DNA of 64,000 nt from Hemibagrus wyckioides (GCF_019097595.1 NC_080718.1:27172657-27236656); one strand, 5' to 3'; counted from the first letter of the stretch, positions 1 through 13,184 are shown. The notes: generated by a model from the letters alone, not told the origin. Made by a program: numbers and translations.

Positions 1-69
1 GTTACAGAATAAAGGTGTATAGATGAGCGTGTGTGTGTGTGTGTGTTACAGAATAAAGGTGTATAGATG

Positions 70-107
<38 letters not shown>

Positions 108-602
108 AGAATAAAGGTGTATAGATGAGCGTGTGTGTGTGTGTGTTTCAGAATAAAGGTGTATAGATGAGCGTGTGTGTGTGTGTGTTACAGAATAAAG
201 GTGTATAGATGAGCGTGTGTGTGTGTGTGTGTGTGTGTTACAGAATAAAGGGTGTATAGATGAGCGTGTGTGTGTGTGTGTGTTACAGAATAAAGGTGTA
301 TAGATGAGCGTGTGTGTGTGTGTGTGTTACAGAATAAAGGTGTATAGATGAGCGTGCGCGTGTGTGTGTGTGTGTGTGTGTGTTACAGAATAAAGGTGTA
401 TAGATGAGCGTGCGTGTGTGTGTGTGTGTGTTTCAGAATAAAGGTGTATAGATGAGCGTGTGTGTGTGTGTGTGTTACAGAATAAAGGTGTATAGATGAG
501 CGTGCGCGTGTGTGTGTGTGTGTGTGTGTTACAGAATAAAGGTGTATAGATGAGCGTGCGCGTGTGTGTGTGTGTGTGTTACAGAATAAAGGTGTATAGA
601 TG

Positions 603-648
<46 letters not shown>

Positions 649-2107
649 AGAATAAAGGGTGTATAGATGAGCGTGTGTGTGTGTGTGTGTTACAGAATAA
701 AGGGTGTATAGATGAGTGTGTGTGTGTGTGTGTGTTACAGAATAAAGGTGTATAGATGAGCGTGTGTGTGTGTGTGTGTTACAGAATAAAGGTGTATAGA
801 TGAGCGTGCGCGTGTGTGTGTGTGTGTGTGTGTTACAGAATAAAGGTGTATAGATGAGCGTGCGTGTGTGTGTGTGTGTGTTTCAGAATAAAGGTGTATA
901 GATGAGCGTGTGTGTGTGTGTGTGTGTGTTACAGAATAAAGGTGTATAGATGAGCGTGTGTGTGTGTTTCAGAATAAAGGGTGTATAGATGAGCGTGCGT
1001 GTGTGTGTGTGTGTGTTTCAGAATAAAGGTGTATAGATGAGCGTGTGTGTGTGTGTGTGTGTGTTACAGAATAAAGGTGTATAGATGAGCGTGTGTGTGT
1101 GTGTGTTTCAGAATAAAGGTGTATAGATGAGCGTGTGTGTGTGTTTCAGAATAAAGGGTGTATAGATGAGCGTGTGTGTGTGTGTGTGTGTTACAGAATA
1201 AAGGTGTATAGATGAGCGTGTGTGTGTGTGTGTGTGTTACAGAATAAAGGTGTATAGATGAGCGTGTGTGTGTGTGTGTGTGTTACAGAATAAAGGTGTA
1301 TAGATGAGCGTGTGTGTGTGTGTTACAGAATAAAGGTGTATAGATGAGCGTGTGTGTGTGTGTGTGTGTGTTACAGAATAAAGGTGTATAGATGAGCGTG
1401 TGTGTGTGTGTGTGTTACAGAATAAAGGTGTATAGATGAGCGTGCGTGTGTGTGTGTTTCAGAATAAAGGTGTATAGATGAGCGTGTGTGTGTGTGTGTT
1501 ACAGAATAAAGGTGTATAGATGAGCGTGTGTGTGTGTGTGTTACAGAATAAAGGTGTATAGATGAGCGTGTGTGTGTGTGTGTTACAGAATAAAGGTGTA
1601 TAGATGAGCGTGTGTGTGTGTGTGTGTGTGTGTTACAGAATAAAGGTGTATAGATGAGCGTGTATGAATTACAGTATCAGATTGTATAGATGAGCGTGTG
1701 TGTGTGTGTGTGTGTTACAGAATAAAGGTGTATAGATGAGCATGTGTGTGTGTGTTTTACAGAATAAAGGTGTATAGATGAGCGTGTGTGTGTGTGTGTG
1801 TTACAGAATAAAGGTGTATAGATGAGTGTGTATGAATTACAGTATCAGATTGTATAGATGTGTGTGTGTGTGTGTGTTACAGAATAAAGGTGTATAGATG
1901 AGTGTGTGTGTGTTACAGAATAAAGGTGTATAGATGAGCGTGTGTGTGTGTGTGTTACAGAATAAAGGTGTATAGATGAGTGTGTATGAATTACAGTATC
2001 AGATTGTATAGATGTGTGTGTGTGTGTGTGTTACAGAATAAAGGTGTATAGATGAGTGTGTATGAATTACAGTATCAGATTGTATAGATGTGTGTGTGTG
2101 TGTGTGT
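1..2107. repeat. TG-rich minisatellite array upstream of a STAC exon
   Basis: Roughly fifty to sixty tandem units fill the stretch. Each is a (TG)n tract of variable length followed by a core of about 28 bases that starts TTACAGAATAAAGG and ends near TAGATGAGCG. A minority core starting TTACAGTATCAGATTG appears near 1668, 1835, 1990 and 2067, towards the right end. The array stops at the splice acceptor of the exon at 2113. It lies inside an intron of the STAC-like gene. No other gene is visible in it. Confidence 0.95.
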
Positions 2108-2112
2108 TACAG

Positions 2113-5100
2113 TATCAGACTGATGAAGATGAAGATGTACAGAAGGACATCCTGCCCCTGAACACATACGTGGCTCTGTACAGATTTATTCCTCAGGAAA
2201 ATCAGGACCTGGAGCTGAGGTGAGTGTAACACACACACACACACACACACAGGTATAACTGTCATTATGAGGACCGAGACATTACGACTTCCACTACAGT
2301 GTGACTGAAATCTTCTGCTCACACACACACACACACACTCATCTATAAAACCTTAAACTGTAATAAACACACATAGTCACACACTCACACACACACACAC
2401 ACCTCACACACTCACACACACACACCTCACACAGTCACACACTCACACACCTTACATAGCCACGCCTCACACACTCACACCACAGCCACGCCTCCCACAC
2501 TCACACAGCCACACACTCACACAGCCACGCCTCACACACTCACACAGCCACACTTCACACACTCACTCAGCCACACCTCCCACACTCACACAGCCACGCC
2601 TCACACACTCACACAGCCACACTTCACACACTCACACAGCCACACTTCACACACTCACACAGCCACGCCTCACACACTCACACAGCCACACTTCACACAG
2701 CCACGCCTCACACACTCACACAGCCACACTTCACACAGCCACGCCTCACACACTCACACAGCCACACTTCACACACTCACACAGCCACACCTCCCACACT
2801 CACACAGCCACGCCTCACACACTCACACAGCCACACTTCACACACTCACACAGCCACACCTCCCACTCTCACACAGCCACGCCTCACACACTCACACCAC
2901 AGCCACGCCTCCCACACTCACACAGCCACACACTCACTCAGCCACGCCTCACACACTCACACAGCCACACTTCACACACTCACTCAGCCACACTTCACAC
3001 ACTCACTCAGCCACACTTCACACACTCACTCAGCCACGCCTCACACACTCACCCAGCCACACCTCACACAGCCACACCTCACACACACACAGCCACGCCT
3101 CCCACACTCACACAGCCACGCCTCACACACTCACACAGCCACACTTCACACACTCACACAGCCACGCCTCACACACTCACACAGCCACGCCTCACACACT
3201 CACACAGCCACACTTCACACAGCCACGCCTCACACACTCACACAGCCACACTTCACACAGCCACGCCTCACACACTCACTCAGCCACACTTCACACACTC
3301 ACTCAGCCACACTTCACACACTCACTCAGCCACGCCTCACACACTCACACAGCCACACTTCACACACTCACTCAGCCACGCCTCACACACTCACACAGCC
3401 ACACTTCACACACACACACCACAGCCACGCCTCCCACCCTCACACAGCCACACACTCACTCAGCCACGCCTCACACACTCACTCAGCCACACTTCACACA
3501 CTCACTCAGCCACACTTCACACACTCACTCAGCCACACTTCACACACTCACTCAGCCACGCCTCACACACTCACTCAGCCACGCCTCACACACTCACTCA
3601 GCCACGCCTCACACACTCACTCAGCCACGCCTCACACACTCACTCAGCCACGCCTCACACACTCACTCAGCCACGCCTCACACACTCACTCAGCCACACT
3701 TCACACACTCACTCAGCCACGCCTCACACACTCACTCAGCCACACTTCACACACTCACACAGCCACGCCTCACACATTCACTCAGCCACGCCTCACACAC
3801 TCACTCAGCCACACTTCACACACTCACACAGCCACACTTCACACACTCACTCAGCCACGCCTCACACACTCACTCAGCCACACTTCACACACTCACTCAG
3901 CCACGCCTCACACACTCACTCAGCCACGCCTCACACACTCACTCAGCCACGCCTCACACACTCACACAGCCACGCCTCACACACTCACACAGCCACGCCT
4001 CACACACTCACTCAGCCACACTTCACACACTCACTCAGCCACACTTCACACACTCACACAGCCACACTTCACACACTCACTCAGCCACGCCTCACACACT
4101 CACACAGCCACGCCTCACACACTCACACAGCCACACTTCACACACTCACTCAGCCACACTTCACACACTCACTCAGCCACGCCTCACACACTCACACAGC
4201 CACGCCTCACACATTCACACCACAGCCACGCCTCCCACACTCATATAGCCACACCTCCCACACTCACACAGCCACGCCTCACACACTCACACCACAGCCA
4301 CACTTCACACACTCACTCAGCCACGCCTCACACACTCACTCAGCCACACTTCACACACTCACACAGCCACGCCTCACACATTCACACCACAGCCACGCCT
4401 CACACACTCACTCAGCCACACTTCACACACTCACTCAGCCACACTTCACACACTCACTCAGCCACACTTCACACACTCACCCAGCCACGCCTCACACACT
4501 CACACAGCCACGCCTCACACATTCACACCACAGCCACGCCTCCCACACTCATATAGCCACACCTCCCACACTCACACAGCCACGCCTCACACACTCACAC
4601 CACAGCCACGCCTCCCACACTCACACAGCCACACACTCACTCAGCCACGCCTCACACACTCACACAGCCACACTTCACACACTCACTCAGCCACGCCTCA
4701 CACACTCACACAGCCACACTTCACACACTCACTCAGCCACGCCTCACACACTCACACAGCCACGCCTCACACATTCACACCACAGCCACGCCTCCCACAC
4801 TCACACAGCCACACCTCACACACTCACACAGCCACACCTCACACACTCACACAGCCACACCTCACACACTCACCCAGCCACACCTCACACACTCACACAG
4901 CCACACCTCACACACTCACCCAGCCACGCCTCACACACTCACACAGCCACGCCTCACACACTCACCCAGCCACGCCTCACACACTCACCCAGCCACGCCT
5001 CACACACTCACACAGCCACGCCTCACACACTCACCCAACCACGCCTCACACTCACTCACAGTCACACCTCACACACACACACACAGCCACACCTCACACA

Positions 5101-6092
5101 CTCACCCAACCACGCCTCACACTCACTCACAGTCACACCTCACACACACACACACAGCCACACCTCACACACTCACACAGCCACACCTCACACACTCACA
5201 CAGCCATGCCTCACACACTCACACAGCCACGCCTCACACACTCACACAGCCACGCCTCACACACTCACCCAGCCACACCTCACACAGCCACACCTCACAC
5301 ACACACAGCCACGCCTCCCACACTCACACAGCCACGCCTCACACACTCACCCAGCCACACCTCACACAGCCACACCTCACACACACACAGCCACGCCTCC
5401 CACACTCACACAGCCACGCCTCACACACACACACAGCCACGCCTCACACACTCACACAGCCACGCCTCACACACTCACACAGCCACGCCTCACACACTCA
5501 CACTCAGACTCGTTTTCATCTCTTTTTTTCACCTTCATTCATGAGGCGTGCGCTGTGCCTCTTTAATCGAACCTCTAACCTCATCATCTTTTTGGATCTT
5601 TTCCCGCAGACCTGGAGATCGGATAATCCTGGCGGACGACTCCAACGAAGATTGGTGGAAGGTAAATGCTGATCATGTAAATTTACATAATTATGAAGGA
5701 GTTAACTGTGTAGAACTCACAGACCTTACACAATCTTATTCAGGGCATGATTGAAGACAGGATAGGATTTTTCCCAGCATCCTATGCACAGCTGGTGAGG
5801 GAAGGAGATCGGGTGTTCAGGTGTAACCGTACGTTCATCGGCTGTAAGGAGCAGGGACAAATCACCATAAAGGAGGGGCAGGTGAGTCCACGGTCCTGAT
5901 GCTCCGCCTCAATCTGCTTCACTGAGAGTCTTGTGTCTGTTTAAGCTGAATTAACTTAATTCATACGATTAACTGTAATCGCATGTGTTTTAGATCTGTG
6001 TGAGTGCCGAGGACGAGAAAAACGGCTTCATCCGAGTGGCCAGTGGAAAGAAACAAGGCTTCGTCCCGTGTGACGTCCTGGAGGACATCTGA
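2113..6092 (+). CDS. stac: STAC-family SH3 adaptor, last four coding exons (5' partial)
   Basis: Exons read as 2113-2219, 5610-5661, 5744-5881 and 5994-6092 (stop TGA). All introns are GT-AG and the frame stays open. The visible protein, about 131 residues, is the C-terminal half of a STAC protein. The first SH3 domain begins at TYVALYRF and includes DDSNEDWWK and RIGFFPASY; a second SH3-like domain contains TFIGCKEQGQIT and ends in VPCDVLEDI. STAC proteins bind the II-III loop of voltage-gated calcium channels through these SH3 domains and act in excitation-contraction coupling or channel trafficking at the plasma membrane. The wording of the second domain (FIGCKEQGQIT) looks more like STAC1 than STAC2 or STAC3; this is judged from memory of the family. 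The N-terminal C1 domain must lie upstream of the window. The intron 2220-5609 is filled with minisatellite DNA. Confidence 0.85.
2229..5511. repeat. 23-bp minisatellite filling a STAC intron, with CA tracts
   Basis: After short (CA)n tracts, well over a hundred tandem units of about 23 bases follow. They are built from CACACTCACACAGCCACGCC and variants: ACTCAG for ACACAG, CACTTC for CGCCTC, and occasional CACCACAG junctions. The array occupies most of the intron between the first two visible STAC exons. Open frames through it (rich in His, Thr, Ser and Pro) are by-products of the period and not genes. Confidence 0.95.
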
Positions 6093-6740
6093 ACAACAGG
6101 AAGCGAGAGATCGTGTGAGAGAAAAACAGATTGAGAGAAGATTCTCTTACAGGAAACAGGACTATGTGTGTGAAAATGAGAGGACAGGAAGTGGATGGAC
6201 GTGGAGACTGAGGACTTTCTTAAAATGTAGAAGATTAAGAACTTGATCTAGAGCGGCAGATGATCACATGACAGTCAAAAATGACAGTTTTTCACCTGAG
6301 ACTGAATCCAGGTTCCAGGTTCTTTTACAGAATCCTATGTACAATGGTTCTCTGACAGTCCTGGAATTTGAACTTTCGGGTGAGCAAAACCAAGTGCACT
6401 CTGGATTATCATAAACTGTTCATATGATTCGTTTTTATGAACTAAAAAGAATCTACTTTTTTTTTTTTTTTTTTACTGCTATTAAATATAAGTGTCCTCC
6501 TGACACGGGGATGTGCCTGACACAACGTATTGGGCATGTCACCAATTTGTCAAGTGAATTTTTCAAAAATAAGACTCTTTTTTTTCTCTACAGAAGGAAA
6601 AAATCCTCATTCTCAACCACAGAATTGACAGAGCTTGACCGAAAACCTCAAAATTTCTAATCGAAGCTCATGAGGAGTTTTGGAGCTCTACTCTACCTGT
6701 TATTTTTCTCTTAATATACATTGTAGATCATCATAATAAA
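6093..6740 (+). other. Probable 3' UTR of the STAC-like gene
   Basis: Noncoding sequence follows the TGA at 6090-6092. The first good AATAAA in sense orientation is at 6735-6740, a plausible polyadenylation signal. The stretch after it, to 7560, is AT-rich and shows no gene or recognised element. Confidence 0.5.
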
Positions 6741-7560
6741 TGACTTTCAGCTTAGCAACCAAATCAACCTTCCTTTGCTTTAATACGCTGTCTAAAAAAT
6801 TCTCATTCAATTTTTTTTATTATTATTTTTTTCTGCTCTAAAACCAACATTAACTATGAACACAGTGTTGCTAAAACTATTACTCATAGGACTTTATATA
6901 TTTCGTAGTGTTATTGATTCTGACATTAACTTCTTTTAAGAAATAAATCTGCAAAACTATTTAATTTTTTTTTAATCCATACAAGGAAGATTTCAGCCAA
7001 AAAAAAAAAATATATAAAACAGGTTTGTTGTCCATTTTTACTTTTACCTTGTTGTGTGAATTGTACGTTTGGTTTCCAGTCAAAAGTTTGTACACCGCTG
7101 CTCAGAGAAAGCCTTCATTTTGACTATTTTCTGCTATTTTAGAATAAACTTGAACACAATGAAATGACAGATATGAAATAATGCAGTCCTAACATTATTT
7201 TATTTTATTTTTAATGGTGTTTCTTTTCCAAATCTAAAGTATTTTAGCTTCTATATCAACTGCTTAAGGAGGCTTTTTCCTAACTAAAAAAATTTATGAT
7301 AAAAATCTAGCAAAACCAGAATGTACACAGGTTTTGCTTTTCTAAGATGGAGAAAAATTACTCCTTGATCCAGGATATAAACTTTGTATAAACAACATTT
7401 TGTAGAAATGGGACATTGATGCCAGCTCTGCTAAATATAACATGGTACCCTGAAGAGATTTGACAATAAGTGAAATTTAATTGTATGTTCTAAATGGACA
7501 TTGGTGATGTCTGGTTTTGGAAGACACACACAGTCCTAGTCTATGCCTAGAAAACAAATA

Positions 7561-8095
7561 CAGTGGAACCTTGGCGATTTTTTCTCATAAGAAATAATGT
7601 AAATGCAGATAATCTGTTCCAGCCACCCAAAAAAAATGACCAATATTCCCAATATGAAGCGTATGTAAACTGTATGGCTGCTTACTCAGAACTGACCCAA
7701 GCCAAGCATTCCATGTCAAGGCTCTTCACAGGAAGTCATGTCACCAAGCTTGGGCTAAAAATAGAACAGATCACCCACACCACCAATCTGTCAACAAAAA
7801 AATTCCAGAGAAATCACCTAGCTTTTGAGGGCATGCTGAAGGCAATGTTAGTATCGTGGGTTGACTTTCCAAACAATGCCAAAAATTTGGTAAATTCGTA
7901 AACTCGCTTCGGTTGGCTTCGCTTGGCTTTCCACTGGCGCTAACAAGTTTTGAACAGCTCCTGGACGTACACGTGAGACTTAGTCGGCTTTCGGTTCGAT
8001 CGTATGCTGAAAATACGTCGTATGCTGGTGCAAATTTCTTGCAAAATTTCAATACTTAAGGCGAAAATTCATAAGGGAGGGCCGAGTTTCCATTG
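7561..8095. mobile_element. Old Tigger/pogo-like MITE (CAGTGGAACC ends)
   Basis: The left end reads CAGTGGAACCTTGG. The right end is a decayed reverse complement of it (GGCCGAGTTTCCATTG). The interior matches, in inverse orientation, the younger elements at 18869 and 25654. Shared pieces include the AGGAAGTCATG-type stretch, the CAAGCCAAGCATTCCATGTC stretch and the CTTAAGGCGAAAATTC stretch near the end. It encodes no credible protein. Confidence 0.7.
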
Positions 8096-8196
8096 GAAAT
8101 GTTAACGTTGTTGTACTTCACATATTTAACCACTAGAGGACCAAACCTACTGCACCTTTAACACACCTTTAATGTGAGCAAACTTTTGACTGGTCC

Positions 8197-8199
<3 letters not shown>

Positions 8200-8233
<34 letters not shown>
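8200..8233. repeat. CT microsatellite
   Basis: A simple (CT)n run in otherwise featureless sequence between the MITE and the DIRS element. Confidence 0.9.
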
Positions 8234-8237
<4 letters not shown>

Positions 8238-8535
8238 GTGTGTGTATTTTTGGCTGAATTATTCCTTCTAGCCCGGTCTACACCGGCTACTTTTCTGTTC
8301 TCTGATCATAAAGATGTAAACGACTTTCCTGTACATATTTTATGCACCGAATTAAAGTTTATTTATTGATCTTGGAGAGTCTCGTATCCATCACTGTAAG
8401 CTCATTAGCATAAAATCATTTCAGGTGAATAAAAGCTATAAGGCACTAAATCAGCCATGTAAAGACAATTGGTTTAAAAATATTTGTATTTTTAACTCAA
8501 ATGTTCTCTTGCTAAATTGGTTCACTAAATATATT

Positions 8536-10940
8536 GTTCCCTTTCAAGGGAACTTGACGCTGCGTCATGGCTGATGCTACAGGAAAGCTTCTGTATGTGG
8601 AAGTTGTGTCTTAAGCTCTGTTTGAAATCACGATTTATCACCTCGGGTAGGTCACGTGCTACGTCACTTCACTCCAGCTCACATTTCTTCCGCATTGTTT
8701 GCATGTGTGGTACTCGAGGGTGCTGGCTGCATGCATTGCAAAACATTTCCTCTTCAGAAACTCTGCTCTTGCTCCACACAGGTGTCTCCCATTTTTCCCC
8801 AACCTCCAGTAGCCACCGGCCCCAGCCTGGCCTGCTGAGGCAGGAAAAGATGGCTAGCATTGCAGCCCGAGCCCCTCCCGTGTAAAATCTGCGTGGCCAG
8901 CCAGCGCTTAGGGGCAGGTCCCCCAGGCCGGCCAGAAAGGAATCCTAATGCCTGAGGGCTAGGGTTTTCAGAGATGCCCCTTTGAGCCATTTCCACTGCA
9001 GCCTACCCTGCCACCTCTGGTGCTTTGGGGTTCAGCCATGACTACCTATTCTCCTGCTCCTTATGTGTAACCACTTCCTGGGTTAGCCCCTGTCAGCTTG
9101 CTATTTCAGGTCACTTGGCAAGGTGAGAACAGCGAGCGATTATAACACCTCTCTCAGACCACCTGGCAGCATGGAAGCTTCTGCTGGATGTGTCGAAATG
9201 GGTTTTGTGGGAAAAGGTTACAGAATCCAGTTTGCCTCCCATCCTCCTTCTTTCAGGGTGTGCTGCCCACTGTTGTTGGCACAGACCAAAGGTTGTTCCT
9301 CAAGGAGGTATTTCTCACATCTGAGAAACGGGCCATAGAGTGCATTCCCCTCCTAGGTCGAGCCTCCGGCTTTATATCCGGCATAGTCTTATTGTTCACC
9401 CTCACAAAGTGCATGGACACTGCTCTGGCATCATTGCACCCCAAGGCATCCATGTACTCAATTATTCAAATGACTGGCTCATCTTGGCTCAGTCGAGGGA
9501 AGTAACAGCCAGGCATTGAGATGCTGTGCTAGCCCACATGATGTCCCTAGGCCTCAACCCAGCGAAGTGTGTGCTTTATTCCTCTCTGAGAACCACTTTT
9601 TTGGGGATAGTTTGGGATTCAACCACGATGCGGGCACGTCTGTTTTCCGCTCAGGGGGGATTCCATTCTTTTTGCCATAAAGAATAACTGACTAGTCCAA
9701 TGCCTCTCTGCCGTCCAGGCTTAGAGGTTTCTCAGCTCATGACTATAGTGGCCAAGCTATTCCTTTGTGTCTGCTACACATGAGACCATTTCAACTCTGG
9801 CTCAGAGTCACAAGGGTTACATGTCACAAGCTTCATACACTTTTTATGTGGACAGACCCAGGTTTCTTACCTTGGGTTCCACTCCTAGGGCATGGGGACC
9901 AGCTCCTAGACTGCCCTGTTAGTACAGTCCTAGAGTTCCTGCAGACATGCCTCTTTGAGGACTTATCACCCTCTACATTGAGGTATATGTGACAGCCATC
10001 GCTGCAAGTCACGTGCCTGTTCTTTGGTCTCTCGCCTTCTGCACAGTGGCCGCTGGCTGTGGCTTTCCTGCAGACCATGCATCCCCTCCTCGGGCCTCTC
10101 AGTGGTCCTATAGGGGCTTCTCTAAGCCTCCTTTGAGCCAATGGATTCAGCCTCTGAGGAGTTTCTGACCCTGGAAACAACTCTGCTATAAGCCGGTCGT
10201 CTGGCCTTTCTGCAGGCCTTCTGCCCTCTGCCCCCCGAGTCAGCAAAGCAGGAGAGACTGCACCTGCTGTGCCCAGTTCGGGTTCTCAGCACTTACACCC
10301 ATTGCTTAAGCACATTTGCTTTGGCTGCTGCAACAAAAGCAATCCAGTCTCCAGTCTCCAGTCTTTTGTTCTGGGTAATGGTAGCTATCTCCTAGGCCTA
10401 TGAGGTGCGCTGTGTGGCTTCGTCTCTTGGATCATACTTCACTAGGTGTACCACCTTGTCCAGCACTCTGGCTAGGGATGTTCCCCTCCAGGATACTTGT
10501 GCTGTGGCAGGTTGGTCCTCTCTGCACACCCTTATCAGGTTCTATAACCTGGATCTGGACCCCACTCCAGGGTCCTGGGTCTTACAGGGCTAATGGTGCT
10601 CTGCTCCGGGCTCATTTGTGACCTTTCACAACCTCTGGGACAGACATATCCCAGCATGTGGAGGCATTAGTATTGGCCTTCCCATAGAGTGCCCTCGAAA
10701 AGGAACTACACCAGGTTATGTATGTAACCCGGTTCCCTGAGAAGGGAATGAGACACTGCGTCACTAGCCACACCCACTTGCGCTTCCTTTAGACAAGTAG
10801 AAGCCAATAAATCAGCGTGACTTCACACAAAGATTCAGATACAAATTCCGCCTATAGAAGCGTTCCCTTAGCGTCAGCCATGACGCAGCATCGAGTTCCC
10901 TTCTCAGGGAACCAGGTTACTTATGTAACCTGGTGTAGTT
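8536..10940 (+). mobile_element. Decayed DIRS-type (tyrosine recombinase) retrotransposon
   Basis: The left edge (8536, GTTCCCTTTCAAGGGAAC then GCTGCGTCATGGCTGA) is repeated in inverted form at 10866-10915 (TCAGCCATGACGCAGC then GTTCCCTTCTCAGGGAAC). Between them lies broken coding sequence. Near 9200-9330 are frames containing RIQFASHPPSF and GVLPTVVGTDQRLFLKEVF, and near 9360-9480 SGFISGI, FTLTKCMDTALASL and IIQMTGSSWL, in the order expected of a DIRS reverse transcriptase. Frames near 10400-10620, with IRFYNLDLDPTPGSWVLQG, look like the end of the tyrosine recombinase. Frameshifts and stops are frequent and the element is only 2.4 kb, so it is internally deleted and inactive. Confidence 0.75.
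10704..10940. repeat. Inverted repeat at the DIRS right end
   Basis: AACTACACCAGGTTA at 10704 is mirrored by TAACCTGGTGTAGTT ending at 10940. The arms continue inward through CCCTGAGAAGGGAA and its complement. The arms are about 60 bases long around a spacer of about 110 bases, so single-stranded copies could fold into a long hairpin. This matches the split or inverted terminal repeats used by DIRS elements to form circular intermediates. Confidence 0.7.
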
Positions 10941-10941
10941 T

Positions 10942-11223
10942 AGCATAGTTTTTTTTTTTTTTTTTTTACAAAACAGCTTTTAGAAGCAAAATACAAAATC
11001 TTCAGGATTAAGTGGTGTGTTGCTGAAGTGTCAACCACACATCACATCAAATGTCATTGTTTCTGTGACAAATACATGACAGATCTATTTGTGTGTGTGT
11101 GTGTTTACTGTTTCACACATAACTCTCAGGCATGGAGTGTGTGACAGGTCTCACAGAACAAATCACGGGTGTAAAGACCCCCCGCTACACTGCACATCTG
11201 CCTGGCATTACACTTCAACGGCT

Positions 11224-11295
<72 letters not shown>

Positions 11296-12095
11296 ACACA
11301 CACACCACTTTCTATCACTTTCTCACATTCACACATCATTGATTTTAACATTCAGTGTGGATGCAGAATAGCTAACATGGCGATGTCTCTCTTTTATGTA
11401 CAGTAATGTGCTTTAAATGGAATAAGTGATCAATTCATCATTTAAACTATTAGGTAGGAAATACACCACTTGGGGGCATGAGGTCACAGGAAAATAATCA
11501 GTGACATTAGTGTTACAACCCTAAATTTGATTGTTTTCTCTCAAAAAGCAATAAATCTTCATTTATCCATTTGTAGACACCTTTAATGTTGTGGAATGTC
11601 TTTCCTCTTCTCCAGGAACCACAAAGCTTAAACTCATCTGTCCTAATTACTGTGGCTGATTTTACCTCCGACTCTGTGAGACTGTAGTGTTGTCTAAAAA
11701 CATGAACTAAACCCGACAGCGTATCTGAACACACATGGAACATCTCACTTATCACAACTTCTGAAATGTGTTTGAAATGTATTTCCTCTTCTTAATGGAC
11801 AGGGGTCTAATGCTGAAGCTGTGTATAAAGTGTGTGTGTGTGTGTATTATTATAATTCACTGTGGGTTTAATCTGACCTCTAGTGGTGCCTTGAAGAAAA
11901 CAAATGACGTCATTTTAAAATCCCAGCGCGAGACTGAGACCGAAAAATACAGCACAATGTAGAGAAGTTGTGAGAAGATGATAATTTTATTAATAAATAA
12001 TATATATCACCACTGGAGGTCAGAACACTACAGATCAGAACTGGGAGAGAGAGAGAGAGAGAGAGAGATTTAACTGGTTTATACTAGATATACTA
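10942..12095. other. Intergenic, microsatellites only
   Basis: No gene is recognised. Simple repeats are present: (TC)n followed by (AC)n at about 11228-11292, a short (GT)n at 11827-11844, and (GA)n at about 12044-12068. Confidence 0.6.
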
Positions 12096-12553
12096 CTGAT
12101 ATGTCGTTTGCGAAGACTGACTCTTTTAGGTGGGAGCCGAGTCATTGAGAGCGACTCTTTACTCCCCCCCCCCATTTTTTGATGTATTGTTGATTTTTTT
12201 TTTTGTTTTAGTCAATGTCATAAATAAACAAAGTGAAGTAACTTTGCGATTCAGTGTTTAAAATACGCAGACGGAGCGCGTGTCAGGCTTCATACTCGCA
12301 GATGAGTCAAATATACGACTCACACTAATGATTCACACTAATGAACAGTTCAAGAGTTGAAAAGAGAAACATTCCCTTTTGAATTCAATTACAGTCTATT
12401 AAGTAAAAATAAAGTAAGGTTTTGTAAAAAAAAAATAAAATTAAATTAAATAAATATATAAATAAATAAATAAAGTTAATGAGCCGTTTAGGAGTCGACT
12501 CATTGGTAAAAAAATGAGCCGAATGACCTGACTCGTTCATTTTGTCACATCAG
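12096..12553. mobile_element. Putative MITE with imperfect inverted ends
   Basis: The left end (CTGATATGTCGTTTGCGAA) and the right end (TTCATTTTGTCACATCAG) are imperfect reverse complements. Next to them are inverted GACTC-rich and GAGCCGA stretches. The interior has no coding capacity. A related GATTCGTTC / GATTCGGCTC stretch occurs near 62000-62045. I saw no convincing target-site duplication. Confidence 0.45.
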
Positions 12554-13019
12554 TGATGAAGTACAATACAAAATGCAATAGAATATAGTAATTCAAATAA
12601 TTCACACGTTTTTATTGGACAGAATTGCTGTGATTAATAAAGATATGTTTAAAAATGACTTTGCATTAAATTATCGAGTTTACTCTTTGTGGTGTTTATC
12701 CTACATTTGAGTTTAAACTTGAATGTAGGTGTAAAGAGGCTCACAAACTTCTCACTGAAAATATTCTCATTTCATGTAAATTCACTCGGAGAATGTCTGA
12801 TTGGCATTTATTAACACTGCACTGCTCAGAAAGGTGTCTAGGTTTATGATGCACACACACACACACACACACACACATGCACATAAATATATGCAAAAAA
12901 TTTTGCTTATAGCATGTGAAAGGTGTCAATATGTTTTGTTGACTTGTAGCACAATACACAGAGCAACAGTCATCAGTAAAATGGAAAAAAGCTCAGCATT
13001 TGTAGTCAGGTCCATGTAA

Positions 13020-13184
13020 CACACACATTTGTGGGTTTAAAGCAACTTCGAGCTTTTCATGGGCGGAGTTTATACACCCATGAAAACACTTATACTTATA
13101 GGAGTTTGAGTTTGCCACATAAAAGCCGCCTGAACGCACAAAAATGGACAAACTCACTTCAACACCCATCCAGACAGATAAAAA
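13020..13184 (+). promoter_or_regulatory. Promoter and 5' UTR of the 13.2-kb NK-lysin pseudogene
   Basis: This aligns with the regions upstream of the starts at 17799, 24584 and 31397. It has the TTTGTGGGTTTAAA block, a GGAGTTTGAGTTTG block, a TATA-like CATAAAAG at 13118-13125, and CTGAACGCACAAAAA then GGACAAACTC where transcription would begin. It carries an extra insert of about 30 bases before the GGAGTTTGA block. Confidence 0.6.

Noticed and set aside
1..2107. Possible CRISPR-like regular array
   Set aside because: Spacers are only (TG)n of varying length. The DNA is vertebrate and the array is intronic, so it is a minisatellite.
5206..5544. His/Thr/Ser-rich frame of 112 codons
   Set aside because: Translation of the 23-bp CA-rich minisatellite in a STAC intron.
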